Shown one piece after another: positions 12,174 to 20,808 of a stretch of DNA of 64,000 nucleotides; the stretch's first letter is position 1, and every line of letters begins with the position of its first letter. Under the pieces are notes generated by a model. The model was not told where the DNA came from. It did no database searches and saw nothing but the letters and a program-made list of their open reading frames with translations. The position numbers were made by a program, and so were the translations under genes. Source of the DNA: JABURQ01 sp029243145 (GTDB lineage: Bacteria; Planctomycetota; Planctomycetia; Planctomycetales; Planctomycetaceae); contig CBFHYX010000002.1 of assembly GCA_965660145.1 (NCBI GenBank), positions 248,001 through 312,000 of the forward strand. Reading direction: 5' to 3'.

Positions 12174-12276
12174 AGTTTCGCTGGAACGATGTTCCAAATT
12201 GTCACCTAAAACTCGCTCAGTCTCCACTGACCGAGACACTACCGCATAAAAAACTCACCGCTTAAATTTTACTCAG

Positions 12277-12359
12277 TGGGAGGAGCAGGATTCGAACCTG
12301 CGAAGGCGTAAGCCACCAGATTTACAGTCTGGCCCATTTGACCGCTCTGGAACCCTCCC
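12277..12359 (-). tRNA. tRNA-Tyr (anticodon GTA)
   Basis: 83-nt class II tRNA with a long variable arm, on the minus strand. The acceptor GGGAGGG pairs with TCCTCCC (one G-T pair). The anticodon stem CCAGA/TCTGG has loop CTGTAAA, anticodon GTA. The variable arm is formed by GGCTTACGCC. CCA is not encoded. Confidence 0.95.
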
Positions 12360-12466
12360 CAGTTTCCCGGGCATCTCGATGACAACCAGCTTTCACTGAT
12401 CGAAAAAAACTAACTTGTTGCTACCTACAGAGTCTAATCAGCTTCAGATGACTCCAAAACCATGGA

Positions 12467-12539
12467 AGCTAGTGGAGGGACTTGAACCCACAACCGCCGG
12501 TTTACAAAACCGGTGCTCTGCCAATTGAGCTACACTAGC
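12467..12539 (-). tRNA. tRNA-Thr (anticodon TGT)
   Basis: 73-nt cloverleaf on the minus strand. The acceptor is GCTAGTG/CACTAGC, the anticodon stem CCGGT/ACCGG has anticodon TGT, and the T-loop is GTTCAAG. It is the first gene of the tRNA-tuf cluster, only about 30 bp downstream of a strong promoter candidate. It corresponds in position to E. coli thrU. Confidence 0.96.
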
Positions 12540-12567
12540 AGCCGGACAATGAGGCGCGAAGTGGCTT

Positions 12568-12595
12568 ACTATATCAACCACCCTGCCTCCTGCAA
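12568..12595 (-). promoter_or_regulatory. Sigma70-type promoter of the tRNA-tuf-rpo cluster
   Basis: On the minus strand TTGCAG (12590-12595) is followed after 16 bp by TATAGT (12568-12573), about 28 bp before the 5' end of tRNA-Thr(TGT). The downstream discriminator is C/G-rich, as expected of stable RNA promoters under growth-rate control. Position and sequence agree well; the start site is inferred. Confidence 0.7.
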
Positions 12596-12817
12596 GGCAA
12601 ACCGATACCGCAAGTTAAGAAAAACGACGTACGGCGAACCCAAATAAGTCGTCGCCTTGATCGTTTTACTCGATTACGGAACGTAAATTTATCGTTTTTA
12701 ACGCATTTCAGCAAGCGTAACAGGGGTTTCTCTCCAATTGAATCACAGATCCGACACAATAAGTGACCCGCGGTTCGCAGCAATCAACCCCACTCAAGGA
12801 CTCCCGCCTTAAGATGT

Positions 12818-13747
12818 GTGCTAGACCGACTGCCATGCTCTCGCTGGCCTGAACATGTAAAATCACTTCGCCGAACTCTCTGCGCATTGCGAACAAGTCC
12901 AAGAAGACTCTGTTGTCCCGGAAAAATTCGGGAACAGATCAAGAACGCAAAAAAAGGGACCATTCTAGCGGAAGATTACCCCTATGAACGTAAAATCAAA
13001 ACGTCAGATTATGAAAAGCAAAAGCATGGTTTGCAGGTCGAACTTCTGAAAATGCAGAATTGGGTGGAAAACTCAGGCGAGCGGATCGTCATGCTATTTG
13101 AAGGACGTGATGCGGCGGGTAAAGGGGGAACCATCAAACGGTTCATGGAGCACCTCAATCCACGAGGGGCCAGAGTCGTCGCATTGGGCAAACCAACTGA
13201 ATCTGAACGAGGTCAATGGTACTTCCAACGCTACGTCGATCAGCTACCCACCCAAGGGGAGATCGTTCTATTTGATCGATCATGGTACAACCGCGCCGTC
13301 GTCGAACCCGTCATGGGCTTCTGTACACAATCCGAACATCATGCATTTCTCAGACAAGTTCCTCTACTGGAGAACATGTTTATTGAAGACGGAATTCGAC
13401 TTTTCAAATTCTGGTTCTCGGTGAGTCGTGCCGAACAGTACTGTCGTTTCAAGTCTCGGGAAAATGATCGTTTGAAGCAATGGAAATTGAGTCCCGTTGA
13501 TACCAAGGGACTCGCAATGTGAGAGGAATATACCGAAGCCAAAAAATCGATGTTTATGGCAACCGATACCACATTCTCTCCATGGACCGTTGTAAAAAGC
13601 GATGACAAGAAACGTGCCCGCTTGGCTTGTATGCGATATCTGCTTAACGCGATTCCGTATTCGAACAAAGACCATAAAGTCGTAGGAAAACCAGAACCCA
13701 GGTTAATCGGTCAGAAAGAAGAGATTTATTATGGTGACCAGTGGTAG
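12818..13747 (+). pseudogene. Polyphosphate kinase 2 (PPK2), interrupted by an in-frame TGA
   Basis: PPK2 enzymes use polyphosphate to phosphorylate nucleotides. Walker A (GRDAAGKGGTIKRF), the conserved LNPRGARVVAL, WYFQRYV and Walker B VLFDRSWYNR are intact. The frame stops at TGA 13520-13522 after LSPVDTKGLAM, then continues in the same frame with EEYTEAKKSMFMATDT, SPWTVVKSDDKKRARLACMRY and so on to TAG at 13747. In the family this stop position is the conserved Trp of W(D/E)EYT, so one TGG to TGA change explains the break. The N-terminus is also unclear: the in-frame ATG at 12818 gives about 45 residues unlike the family, and homology begins near 12960. Either an inactive gene, a truncated product, or a sequencing error. 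Confidence 0.85.
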
Positions 13748-13756
13748 AACAGGTTC

Positions 13757-14593
13757 TCATTTCAGAGGATTTGTGAATGTTCCATCTTCAGGGCTCGAAG
13801 CAGTTGCGTACAGTTTTTTGGGAATCCGCCCCGCTTGATGAGCCAGTCGACCTGATCTTGTCGCCAACTTCATCGCTTCGGCCATTCGAAGAGGATCTTG
13901 CGCCCCGGCGATTCCCGTATTCAATAAGACGCCATCACAACCGAGTTCCATCGCAATCGAAACATCGGAAGCCGTTCCTACCCCCGCGTCCACAATCACG
14001 GGATACTCGGGATCATTTTCTTTCAGGTATTCCAGGCAGATGCGAATGTTATTGGGATTCAAAATTCCCTGGCCGCTGCCGATGGGACTTCCCGCCGGCA
14101 TGACTGACGTGGCTCCCGCACTCTTGAGACGCTTGGCCGTGATGGGATCATCGGTCGAGTAACAGAGGACTTGAAATCCCTCTTTGACCAATTGTTCGGT
14201 GGCTTCCAGCGTTGCCACCGGATCGGGCAACAATGTTTTCGTGTCACCCAGAACTTCCAACTTCACCCAGTCTGCTCCTGGATTCTCTAAGCCCTCCAAG
14301 ATTTCACGGCCAAGGCGAGCCACTCGTACAGCGTCCTCAGCCGAAAAACACCCGGCAGTATTTGGTAAAATGGTGTATCGAGACAGATCAATGAAGTCGA
14401 GAATATTTCGCCCGTCTGAATCGATCAGCCGCTCTCGACGAACGGCCACAGTGATGACATCTGCCCCGCTCACGGTCAGGCAATCTTTCATCAACTCGTA
14501 CGTCGAATATTTCCCAGTTCCCACGATCAGTCGAGAAGGGAATTCGTGCGTCCCTAGTTTCAGCGGTTGATCAGCGGCAATTACAGTCGTCAT
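13757..14593 (-). CDS. thiG: Thiazole synthase ThiG
   Basis: Forms the thiazole phosphate moiety of thiamine from 1-deoxy-xylulose-5-phosphate, dehydroglycine and ThiS-thiocarboxylate. 278 aa TIM barrel. Visible family segments are FPSRLIVGTGKY near the N-terminus, ADVITVAVRR, ILPNTAGCFSAEDAVR, WVKLEVLGD containing the Schiff-base lysine, MPAGSPIGSGQGI and VDAGVGTASDVSIAMELGCDGVLLNTGIA. The last is split here as VDAGVGTASDV and CDGVLLNTGIA. It starts 3 bp after the thiS stop, implying translational coupling. It converges on the broken PPK2 gene. Confidence 0.96.
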   Translation of the reverse strand: MTTVIAADQPLKLGTHEFPSRLIVGTGKYSTYELMKDCLTVSGADVITVAVRRERLIDSDGRNILDFIDLSRYTILPNTAGCFSAEDAVRVARLGREILEGLENPGADWVKLEVLGDTKTLLPDPVATLEATEQLVKEGFQVLCYSTDDPITAKRLKSAGATSVMPAGSPIGSGQGILNPNNIRICLEYLKENDPEYPVIVDAGVGTASDVSIAMELGCDGVLLNTGIAGAQDPLRMAEAMKLATRSGRLAHQAGRIPKKLYATASSPEDGTFTNPLK

Positions 14594-14596
14594 AGT

Positions 14597-14815
14597 TCAA
14601 CCCCCTCCTACAAGGGTCACGATTTCAATCCGGTCACCCGTGTTCAGTGGGCTTTCAGCGTGCTTGGCTCGTGGAACCAGTTGTTCATTTTGTTCAACAG
14701 CCACAAATTTTGGTTTCATTTCCAACGAATTTAGCAAGTCGGCGATCGTCGATGAAGCGGGACATTGCCGCTCTTCACCGTTCACCTGGATTTCGATGTG
14801 AGAAGTCGAATTCAT
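14597..14815 (-). CDS. thiS: Sulfur carrier protein ThiS
   Basis: Ubiquitin-fold carrier that donates sulfur to ThiG as a C-terminal thiocarboxylate; 72 aa. The start at ATG 14813-14815 (MNSTSHIEIQVNGEERQCP) gives the usual length. A GTG at 14869 in the same frame would add 18 unrelated residues. The protein ends VTLVGGG, supplying the essential C-terminal Gly-Gly. The Shine-Dalgarno is poor. No TPP riboswitch motif was recognised upstream. Confidence 0.92.
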   Translation of the reverse strand: MNSTSHIEIQVNGEERQCPASSTIADLLNSLEMKPKFVAVEQNEQLVPRAKHAESPLNTGDRIEIVTLVGGG

Positions 14816-15009
14816 GATTAAAAAACCAGCTCCGTCGGAGAATACCTCTGAAAGTTCTTTTCTCTCCACAGTGTATGTCTGCTGATTCCGACCGTCAACG
14901 AATGGCCATTCCCCGAAAATCGTCTGGCACCAAACTCCTTCCTGTCAGATCGACAAACAGCATGATATCCTGTGGATCGGCTACTTGCATCGCTCAAACA
15001 GGAATCCCC

Positions 15010-15552
15010 ATGTCGACCATAAAACCGCTGACCGAACAGAAAATACTGATTTTTGCCGGTGAAGCATATGAAGATCTTGAACTCTGGTATCCAAAACTGC
15101 GTCTTGAGGAAGCAGGAGTTCATGTTACTCTGGCGGGCCTGGAAGCGGGAAAAACTTACCCCGGAAAACACGGCTACCCCTGCCAAACCGATGCCGCGAT
15201 TGCCGACATGGCATCGACAGACTTCGATGGCGTGGTTTGTGCCGGTGGTTGGATGCCCGATAAGCTTCGTCGCGACCCGAAAGTGCTTCAGTTACTCAAA
15301 GAGTTTGAAGCGGATCAGAAATTGATCGCAGCCATCTGTCATGGCGGGTGGATGCCAATTTCTGCAAATATCTACCGAGGTGTTAAAACAACAGGCTCGC
15401 CCGGCATCAAGGATGACCTGATCAACGCAGGAGCCGAATGGATTGATGCAGAAGTCGTGCGTGACGGTCATCATGTCACCAGCCGAAGACCCAGCGATCT
15501 GCCTGCGTTCTGTCGTGAAATCTTGAATGTTCTGACGGGAGTGAACGCATGA
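15010..15552 (+). CDS. DJ-1/PfpI family protein (protease I / deglycase-like)
   Basis: 180 aa from the ATG at 15010, preceded by AGGA; an upstream in-frame ATG at 14875 adds 45 residues overlapping the thiS leader and is not used. The DJ-1/PfpI fold is shown by ILIFAGEAYEDLELWYP (strand 1 with the conserved acidic residue) and by AAICHGGW with the nucleophilic-elbow Cys-His. Family members are proteases, deglycases or chaperones; which one cannot be told here. First gene of a tightly packed plus-strand operon: its stop overlaps the next start (ATGA). Confidence 0.88.
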   Translation: MSTIKPLTEQKILIFAGEAYEDLELWYPKLRLEEAGVHVTLAGLEAGKTYPGKHGYPCQTDAAIADMASTDFDGVVCAGGWMPDKLRRDPKVLQLLKEFEADQKLIAAICHGGWMPISANIYRGVKTTGSPGIKDDLINAGAEWIDAEVVRDGHHVTSRRPSDLPAFCREILNVLTGVNA

Positions 15553-16451
15553 TCGGTCAAGCATTCCGGCATCTCAACTCAAAACTCAACTTAAAGCAGA
15601 GTTTACTGATACTCATCGGCCTAATGCTCATCGGCTGTCAGCATAGTTTTAGTGTGGCTCAATCTTCGGAATCGGAGGATGTTTCAACAACATCAGTCAA
15701 CCAATCGGTTGAGATCATCGCTCATCGAGGAGCGTCTCACGATGCTCCCGAAAACACACTCGCTGCCGTCAATCTTGCTTGGACTCAAAATGCGGATGCG
15801 GTTGAAGTCGATATCTATTTATCGGCCGACGAACGCATCGTGGCTGTCCATGATAAAACTCTGAAGCGTTACGGCGGTCCCAATAAGCCAATTGCCGCCA
15901 TGACCTATCAGGAACTCCAGAAGCACGAAGTGGGTCGTTGGAAGGACAAAAAATTTGCGGGTGAACCAATCCCACTGCTTTCGGAGATCTTAAAAACGGT
16001 CCCACAGAAGAAGCGATTATTTATCGAGATCAAATGTGGAGCGGAAATTCTGCCTCATCTCAAATCGGTTTTGAAGTCGGCCAATCTTGATGATCGCCAG
16101 ACGTGTATTATCTGTTTCTCGAAAGAAGTGATCGAGAGCGCGGCAACGCAACTACCCCAAATTGAACGATACTGGCTGGTCTCTCTCAAACGCAATCAAG
16201 CCACACGCAAGGTGAAACCATCTCCCAAAAGTCTCATCAAAACCTCTAATGACATCGGGGCAGATGGCCTCGATCTGGGAGGCGCGATTGACATCATCAA
16301 CGCCGATTATGTTGCCAGGTTGAAGAAAGTCGGGTTACCGGTCTATGTTTGGACCGTCAATTCCCCGGAAGAGGCCGCTCGTCTGAAAGTCGCTGGAGTT
16401 TCGGGAATCACAACAGATCGCCCAAAATTACTCAAAGCGACTCGTGAATAA
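15549..16451 (+). CDS. Glycerophosphodiester phosphodiesterase, lipoprotein
   Basis: Hydrolyses glycerophosphodiesters to glycerol-3-phosphate and an alcohol; 300 aa. The N-terminus is a lipoprotein signal (hydrophobic run then LMLIGC lipobox at about residue 29), so it should be membrane-anchored outside the cytoplasm. Catalytic motifs are IIAHRGASHDAPENT, AVEVDIYLSAD and VHDKTLKR. The C-terminal half has VYVWTVNSPEEAARL and GVSGITTDRP, typical of GDPD barrels. It overlaps the upstream gene by 4 bp. Confidence 0.93.
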   Translation: MIGQAFRHLNSKLNLKQSLLILIGLMLIGCQHSFSVAQSSESEDVSTTSVNQSVEIIAHRGASHDAPENTLAAVNLAWTQNADAVEVDIYLSADERIVAVHDKTLKRYGGPNKPIAAMTYQELQKHEVGRWKDKKFAGEPIPLLSEILKTVPQKKRLFIEIKCGAEILPHLKSVLKSANLDDRQTCIICFSKEVIESAATQLPQIERYWLVSLKRNQATRKVKPSPKSLIKTSNDIGADGLDLGGAIDIINADYVARLKKVGLPVYVWTVNSPEEAARLKVAGVSGITTDRPKLLKATRE

Positions 16452-16603
16452 ATCAACTTTCATCGAGTGCATGGAATAATCGATTCCGTCTAAACATCAT
16501 TTCCGGGAACTGTGAACCTCCTGGCCGGGGTTGCCGTCCCCCGGTGACCATCGTTAGTCTGAGAAGATTATTGACTCTCAACAATTCAGCCAGCGTAATC
16601 ATC

Positions 16604-17152
16604 ATGCAGTTCACGCCCACAAATATTCCCGATATTCTGCTCATCCAACCTAATGTTTACGGTGATGACCGCGGACGATTCCAGGAGATCTGGAATAAAG
16701 ATCGATATTCGGAGCACGGAATTGACACCGATTTTGTGCAAGATAATGTCTCTCGATCGGTACAGGGAACATTGAGAGGACTCCATTATCAATTGGAGCA
16801 ACCTCAAGGGAAATTGGTGCAAGTGCTCTCAGGAGAAATCTTTGATGTCGGCGTGGATTTACGACGATCTTCGCCAACTTTCGGCCAATGGGTTGGTATG
16901 CATCTTGATGGCGAGTCCGCCCGACAGTTATGGATACCTGCCGGCTTCGCTCATGGATTCCAAGTGCTCAGCGAAACCGCAGATGTCCTTTACAAATGCA
17001 CAAATTTTTATCTTCCGTCAGCAGAACGAACCGTCTCTTGGAACGATCCCGATTTGAACATCAACTGGCCTGGGGAAGGCGACCCGATCCTCACCGAGAA
17101 AGACCGGAAGGGACTCACTCTCTCTCATGCCGAGGTATTTGAGAATGACTGA
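16604..17152 (+). CDS. rfbC: dTDP-4-dehydrorhamnose 3,5-epimerase
   Basis: Third enzyme of dTDP-L-rhamnose synthesis; 182-aa cupin. The ATG at 16604 (MQFTPTNIPDILLIQPNVYG) matches the family N-terminus; a GTG at 16544 in frame adds 20 dissimilar residues. Motifs are DDRGRFQEIW, QDNVSRSVQGTLRGLHYQ with the catalytic His, GKLVQVLSGEIFDVGVDLR and IPAGFAHGFQVLSE. No rfbA, rfbB or rfbD is adjacent, so the rest of the pathway is elsewhere. Its end overlaps the start of pdxA. Confidence 0.93.
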   Translation: MQFTPTNIPDILLIQPNVYGDDRGRFQEIWNKDRYSEHGIDTDFVQDNVSRSVQGTLRGLHYQLEQPQGKLVQVLSGEIFDVGVDLRRSSPTFGQWVGMHLDGESARQLWIPAGFAHGFQVLSETADVLYKCTNFYLPSAERTVSWNDPDLNINWPGEGDPILTEKDRKGLTLSHAEVFEND

Positions 17153-18206
17153 TTCTCGGTCGCCGATTGGATTGACCATGGGAGATGTAGCTGGCATCGG
17201 GCCAGAACTCATTGCCGAGTTAATCTGTGACGCGATAACTCACGAACAATGCCGACCAGTGGTTTTTGGTCATCCCCAAATTCTCCAACGCGCTCTCGCC
17301 TCTCAAGGCGATACACGACCCATCACAACAATCACTTCGCTGGATCAGATATCAGACACGACAGCAAGTCTTCTCTGTTTTTCATGTGGTCCCGATGAAG
17401 CCATCGAAGTCTTACCGGGAAACATCGATCCCCGAGCCGGTCAGGCGGCACACGACTATCTTGTCGCCGCGATTGATGCTGCTCAAACGGGACACATTGA
17501 TGGAATCGTCACGGCACCTCTCAACAAAGCCGCCCTGCATGCCGCAGGAATTGATTATCCTGGCCACACTGAAATTCTGGCCGAACGCTGCGGTGTGGCC
17601 GATTTTTCGATGATGCTTTATTTACCCCCCGGCAATCTGGTTCAGGGAGAATATGGGTTGGGCGTCGCCCACGTCACTCTCCACACTTCGATCAAAAGTG
17701 TTCCCGACCTGATCACCTCAAATTCTATTCAAGAAAAAATCGGCCTGATGGATGGCTTCTTGAAACGAGTCGGTCATCCGAATCCTAAAATCGGAGTTGC
17801 CGCACTCAATCCTCATGCCGGTGAAGCAGGTCTGTTCGGTGATGAAGAACAAAATAAAATCATTCCAGCGGTGCTGGCTTCTCAAACGGCGGGTGCCAAT
17901 GTCCACGGACCCATTCCTGCCGACGCGCTGATGCGTCTCGCAGCCGCAGGGAAATACGATGGCGTCGTCGCCATGTATCACGATCAAGGACATATTGCCT
18001 TGAAACTTTTGGGATACGATCAAGCCGTCAATATCACTCTCGGATTGCCAATTGTCCGAACAAGTCCTAGTCATGGAACCGCCTACGACATTGCCTGGCA
18101 AGGGCGTGCCGATGCCACCGGGATGCGCAGCGCACTCGAGATGGCGTGTCGTTTAATTTCTCATTCGTCATGTTCACACCCAGGAAGCGATACGAACGAT
18201 GATTAA
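17145..18206 (+). CDS. pdxA: 4-hydroxythreonine-4-phosphate dehydrogenase PdxA
   Basis: Oxidises 4-phosphohydroxy-L-threonine in pyridoxal phosphate synthesis; 353 aa. The ATG at 17145 lies inside the rfbC stop region (8-bp overlap). Metal-binding and substrate motifs are present: GLTMGDVAGIGPE, TAPLNKAALHAAG, YPGHTEILAE, NPHAGEAGLFG and AMYHDQGHIALKLL. The C-terminal tail after MRSALEMACRLI is short and polar. It overlaps the following phosphatase gene by 8 bp, so translation is probably coupled. Confidence 0.95.
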   Translation: MTDSRSPIGLTMGDVAGIGPELIAELICDAITHEQCRPVVFGHPQILQRALASQGDTRPITTITSLDQISDTTASLLCFSCGPDEAIEVLPGNIDPRAGQAAHDYLVAAIDAAQTGHIDGIVTAPLNKAALHAAGIDYPGHTEILAERCGVADFSMMLYLPPGNLVQGEYGLGVAHVTLHTSIKSVPDLITSNSIQEKIGLMDGFLKRVGHPNPKIGVAALNPHAGEAGLFGDEEQNKIIPAVLASQTAGANVHGPIPADALMRLAAAGKYDGVVAMYHDQGHIALKLLGYDQAVNITLGLPIVRTSPSHGTAYDIAWQGRADATGMRSALEMACRLISHSSCSHPGSDTNDD

Positions 18207-18855
18207 TTTTCGTCCCACTGATGTAAACACAACCTATTTAATCTTGGTTCGCCACGGAGCCACCGACGCGAACGAACAACGACCGTATATCCTGCAGGGA
18301 GATGGGATCGACATGAACCTGTCAGCAAATGGTCGTCGGCAAGCCACTGCGGTTGGTCAATTCCTTTCGCAGTACCCATTCGCCGCCGTGTATGCAAGTA
18401 CCATGAAGCGTTCGATCGAAACGGCAGAAACCATTGCCCAACACCACAGTCTTGCTGTCGAGCAACATGCCGAACTCAAAGAGGCCGATGTTGGTGCCTG
18501 GGAAGGACTCGATTGGGGAACCATCATGGAACGTCATCCTGAAGAGCATGCACGTTTTTTTGCAAATCCCGCTGAAAATCCTTATCTGGACGGAGAATCT
18601 TACAACGATGTCCACAATCGAGCGGCTCCCAAAATCAGCGAACTGATAGACAGACATCGCGGCGAAGCATTTGTCGTCGTGGCCCATAATGTTGTCAACC
18701 GCGCACTTCTGGCCCCCATCATGGGTGTCGAGATGAAGTACGCCAAAGAGATCGCTCAAGCGAATACGGGAGTCAACATTCTCAAAAATGATGGGCAACG
18801 CACGAAACTGATTACGCTCAATAGCTTCTTTCATCTGAAGGGACAGGAGTTCTAA
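18199..18855 (+). CDS. Histidine phosphatase family protein (phosphoglycerate mutase-like)
   Basis: 218 aa. The phosphohistidine motif LVRHGATDANEQ is at about residues 16-27. Supporting catalytic elements are YASTMKRSIETAETIA, LKEADVGAWEGL and the second catalytic His in VVVAHNVVNRALL. The family includes cobalamin/alpha-ribazole phosphatases and cofactor-dependent phosphoglycerate mutases. The substrate is not evident. Last gene of the 15010-18855 operon. Confidence 0.9.
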   Translation: MINFRPTDVNTTYLILVRHGATDANEQRPYILQGDGIDMNLSANGRRQATAVGQFLSQYPFAAVYASTMKRSIETAETIAQHHSLAVEQHAELKEADVGAWEGLDWGTIMERHPEEHARFFANPAENPYLDGESYNDVHNRAAPKISELIDRHRGEAFVVVAHNVVNRALLAPIMGVEMKYAKEIAQANTGVNILKNDGQRTKLITLNSFFHLKGQEF

Positions 18856-18869
18856 AGGCGTTTTAGAAC
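18849..18869 (+). terminator. Hairpin overlapping the stop of the phosphatase gene
   Basis: GTTCTAAA (18849-18856) and TTTAGAAC (18862-18869) form an 8-bp stem with a 5-nt loop; the TAA stop is inside the 5' arm. There is no T-tract after it, so intrinsic termination is doubtful. It may only mark the end of the operon or protect the 3' end. Confidence 0.35.
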
Positions 18870-19012
18870 TCGCACCCTGAAATTCGTCACTCTCATCATA
18901 ACCCGATCGACAGTTGCAGGACGATTTTTCCGATTCTTGAGCAAACGAATGAAATCCCTTTCAACTGGTCATGTTCCCAGATCGTGCATAATTGGACCTG
19001 AAGTATGATATT

Positions 19013-19039
19013 TTGACTGATCGTTTCCCTACATATAAT
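19013..19039 (+). promoter_or_regulatory. Sigma70-type promoter of the porin gene
   Basis: TTGACT (19013-19018) and a consensus TATAAT (19034-19039) are separated by 15 bp, slightly short of the optimum. They lie about 110 bp before the porin ATG, within a 290-bp gene-free spacer. The long leader ends with AAAGGA 8 bp before the ATG. Confidence 0.6.
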
Positions 19040-19147
19040 CTTAATAATTAGAGATGAACACCGCAGCCGATAAGCAGAGTAGAGTCGACCACAAGGAAGA
19101 GGGTCTGCATTAACGGAAGAAGGATACGTCTGCCAAAAGGATTTGCG

Positions 19148-20737
19148 ATGACCTTTAGTTCACTACGCTATTTGGTTGCGGCTGGACTGGTGGGTGTGAC
19201 CAGCTATTCAGTTTTTGCTCAAAACCCCTTTGAGAGCATCGAACGCCCTCCGTTTTCTGACGAACATCAGAAGAGCACGGCTTGTCCTGTAACGCTCGGG
19301 AGTGATATCTTTTCAACGGGTGGATATGCGACTGTACGAACACCTGAAATTCTTCCAACCTCTGCGAATAATTCTTCCGAATTCATCACAGAAACGACAT
19401 TCGCTTCCGTCGAAGTCCCCTCACCGCAAGCTTATTCGGAAGAAATCAGCACCTCCGCAATCCTCGATCGATTGGCAACCATCGAAGCAGAACTCTACTC
19501 GCTGAAAAGCGAATCCATTGTTGCCAATCTCGAAGAGAAACTCAAAAAACCGACCTACTCATTGGGTGGGCGAATTCACGTCGACCACTGGTCCTTCGGA
19601 CAAAGCGATGAAGGCATCGGTTATTTCGAGCACGACGATCCTATGGAGGACAATTATGGTCAAGATCCCGAAGACCGGCTTGGTTTTCGTCGTGTTCGAC
19701 TGGAACTGAAAGGTGATGCACCTGCCAATATGTTCTGGAGATTCCAGATCGATTTCGCCAAAGCGGAAAATAGTGAATTCAAAGATGTGTATATCGGTTG
19801 GGACAATCTGCCTCACAACCAGAAACTGATTGTGGGACACCAAAAGCGACCAATCGGTCTCGATCATTGGAACAGCAGTCGCTTCAACGTGTTCCTAGAA
19901 CGTCCTTTTGTTGTCGAAGCACATAACGAAGACGCACGTCGTTTGGGAATTGGTGTCTGGGGAGAAAATGACAGTCAATCGTTGTTCTGGCAGTACGGTG
20001 TCTATGAGATGGAAAATATTGTCACTGATGGAGCAGCGATTGGTGACGACTTACAGGTCAGCGTAAATGGTCGTCTTGGTGGTAGCATTTACGATGACAA
20101 GGCAAACTGGTTTCACTGGGCTCTCGTCGGACAAATTGCATTTCCTGATGGAGATGTTGGTGACGGAGCGACGAACGGCAATGAAGGACGCTTTCGCACA
20201 CGTCCAGAAGCACGGTCGAGTTCACGCTGGTTGGATACAAGACCAATTGCCGGAGAAACACACGCGGATACTCTCGCCACCGAATTGATGTATAACCGCG
20301 GTCCGCTCAACTTGACCGCTGAAGCCATGTTTACACACGTCAATCGTAGTGAAGCCTCTGGTCCTGATGCCGATTTCTATGGTTACTACGTTCAAGCGTC
20401 CTACTTCTTGACGGGCGACCATATGAACTACAAACGTTCGGTCGGATCGATCGATCGTCCGAGCATCATGGAAAACTTTGATCCCTTCTCGAACTGCAAT
20501 CCCACATATGGGGCATGGCAAGTCGCAGTGCGATACTCGATGCTGGATCTCACCGATGGGAACATTCAGGGAGGAGTGGGACGCAGCATGACCTACGGAA
20601 TGAATTGGTGGTTCTCTCCATATGCCCGAATCCAATTCAACGCGATTCGCGGCTCGATTGCAGGACACGAAGCTGTGGCGGGATTTACCGATGGAGATTA
20701 CACAATCTACGGTACCCGCTACGCCCTGGACTTTTAA
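19148..20737 (+). CDS. OprO/OprP-like outer-membrane porin
   Basis: 529 aa, outer-membrane beta-barrel of the phosphate/polyphosphate-selective porin family. The signal peptide covers residues 1-24 (cleavage after SVFA). A short coiled coil (ILDRLATIEAELYSLKSE, about 100-120) comes before the barrel, as in many planctomycete porins where it may contact the cell envelope. The barrel region contains GFRRVRLELKGDA, FWRFQIDFAKAE, FKDVYIGWDNLP and LIVGHQKRPIGLDHWNSSRF, all characteristic of this family. The protein ends with an aromatic residue (ALDF), the usual signal for barrel insertion. It is monocistronic with its own promoter and terminator. Confidence 0.88.
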   Translation: MTFSSLRYLVAAGLVGVTSYSVFAQNPFESIERPPFSDEHQKSTACPVTLGSDIFSTGGYATVRTPEILPTSANNSSEFITETTFASVEVPSPQAYSEEISTSAILDRLATIEAELYSLKSESIVANLEEKLKKPTYSLGGRIHVDHWSFGQSDEGIGYFEHDDPMEDNYGQDPEDRLGFRRVRLELKGDAPANMFWRFQIDFAKAENSEFKDVYIGWDNLPHNQKLIVGHQKRPIGLDHWNSSRFNVFLERPFVVEAHNEDARRLGIGVWGENDSQSLFWQYGVYEMENIVTDGAAIGDDLQVSVNGRLGGSIYDDKANWFHWALVGQIAFPDGDVGDGATNGNEGRFRTRPEARSSSRWLDTRPIAGETHADTLATELMYNRGPLNLTAEAMFTHVNRSEASGPDADFYGYYVQASYFLTGDHMNYKRSVGSIDRPSIMENFDPFSNCNPTYGAWQVAVRYSMLDLTDGNIQGGVGRSMTYGMNWWFSPYARIQFNAIRGSIAGHEAVAGFTDGDYTIYGTRYALDF

Positions 20738-20768
20738 TCAATTATCAGACGCGTCTATTTCTCGATTG

Positions 20769-20803
20769 ACCGAGGTCATCTGTCACGGTGGCCTCGGTTT
20801 TTT
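20769..20803 (+). terminator. Rho-independent terminator of the porin gene
   Basis: ACCGAGGTC (20769-20777) pairs with GGCCTCGGT (20790-20798) around a 12-nt loop and runs into a six-T tract ending at 20803. It lies 32 bp after the porin stop and just before the 3' end of the convergent NHL-repeat gene. Confidence 0.88.
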
Positions 20804-20808
20804 CGTGT

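Noticed and set aside
13520..13522. TGA read as Trp or selenocysteine in PPK2
   Set aside because: TGA serves as a normal stop in many genes of the window (for example rpoB), and no SECIS-like need exists because the family residue is Trp.
14816..15009. TPP riboswitch upstream of thiS
   Set aside because: The expected thi-box core sequences were not found on the minus strand.
16525..16544. CCGGGG/CCCCGG stem before rfbC as a terminator
   Set aside because: Only 6 bp and no T-tract; neighbouring genes look co-directional, so termination here is not supported.
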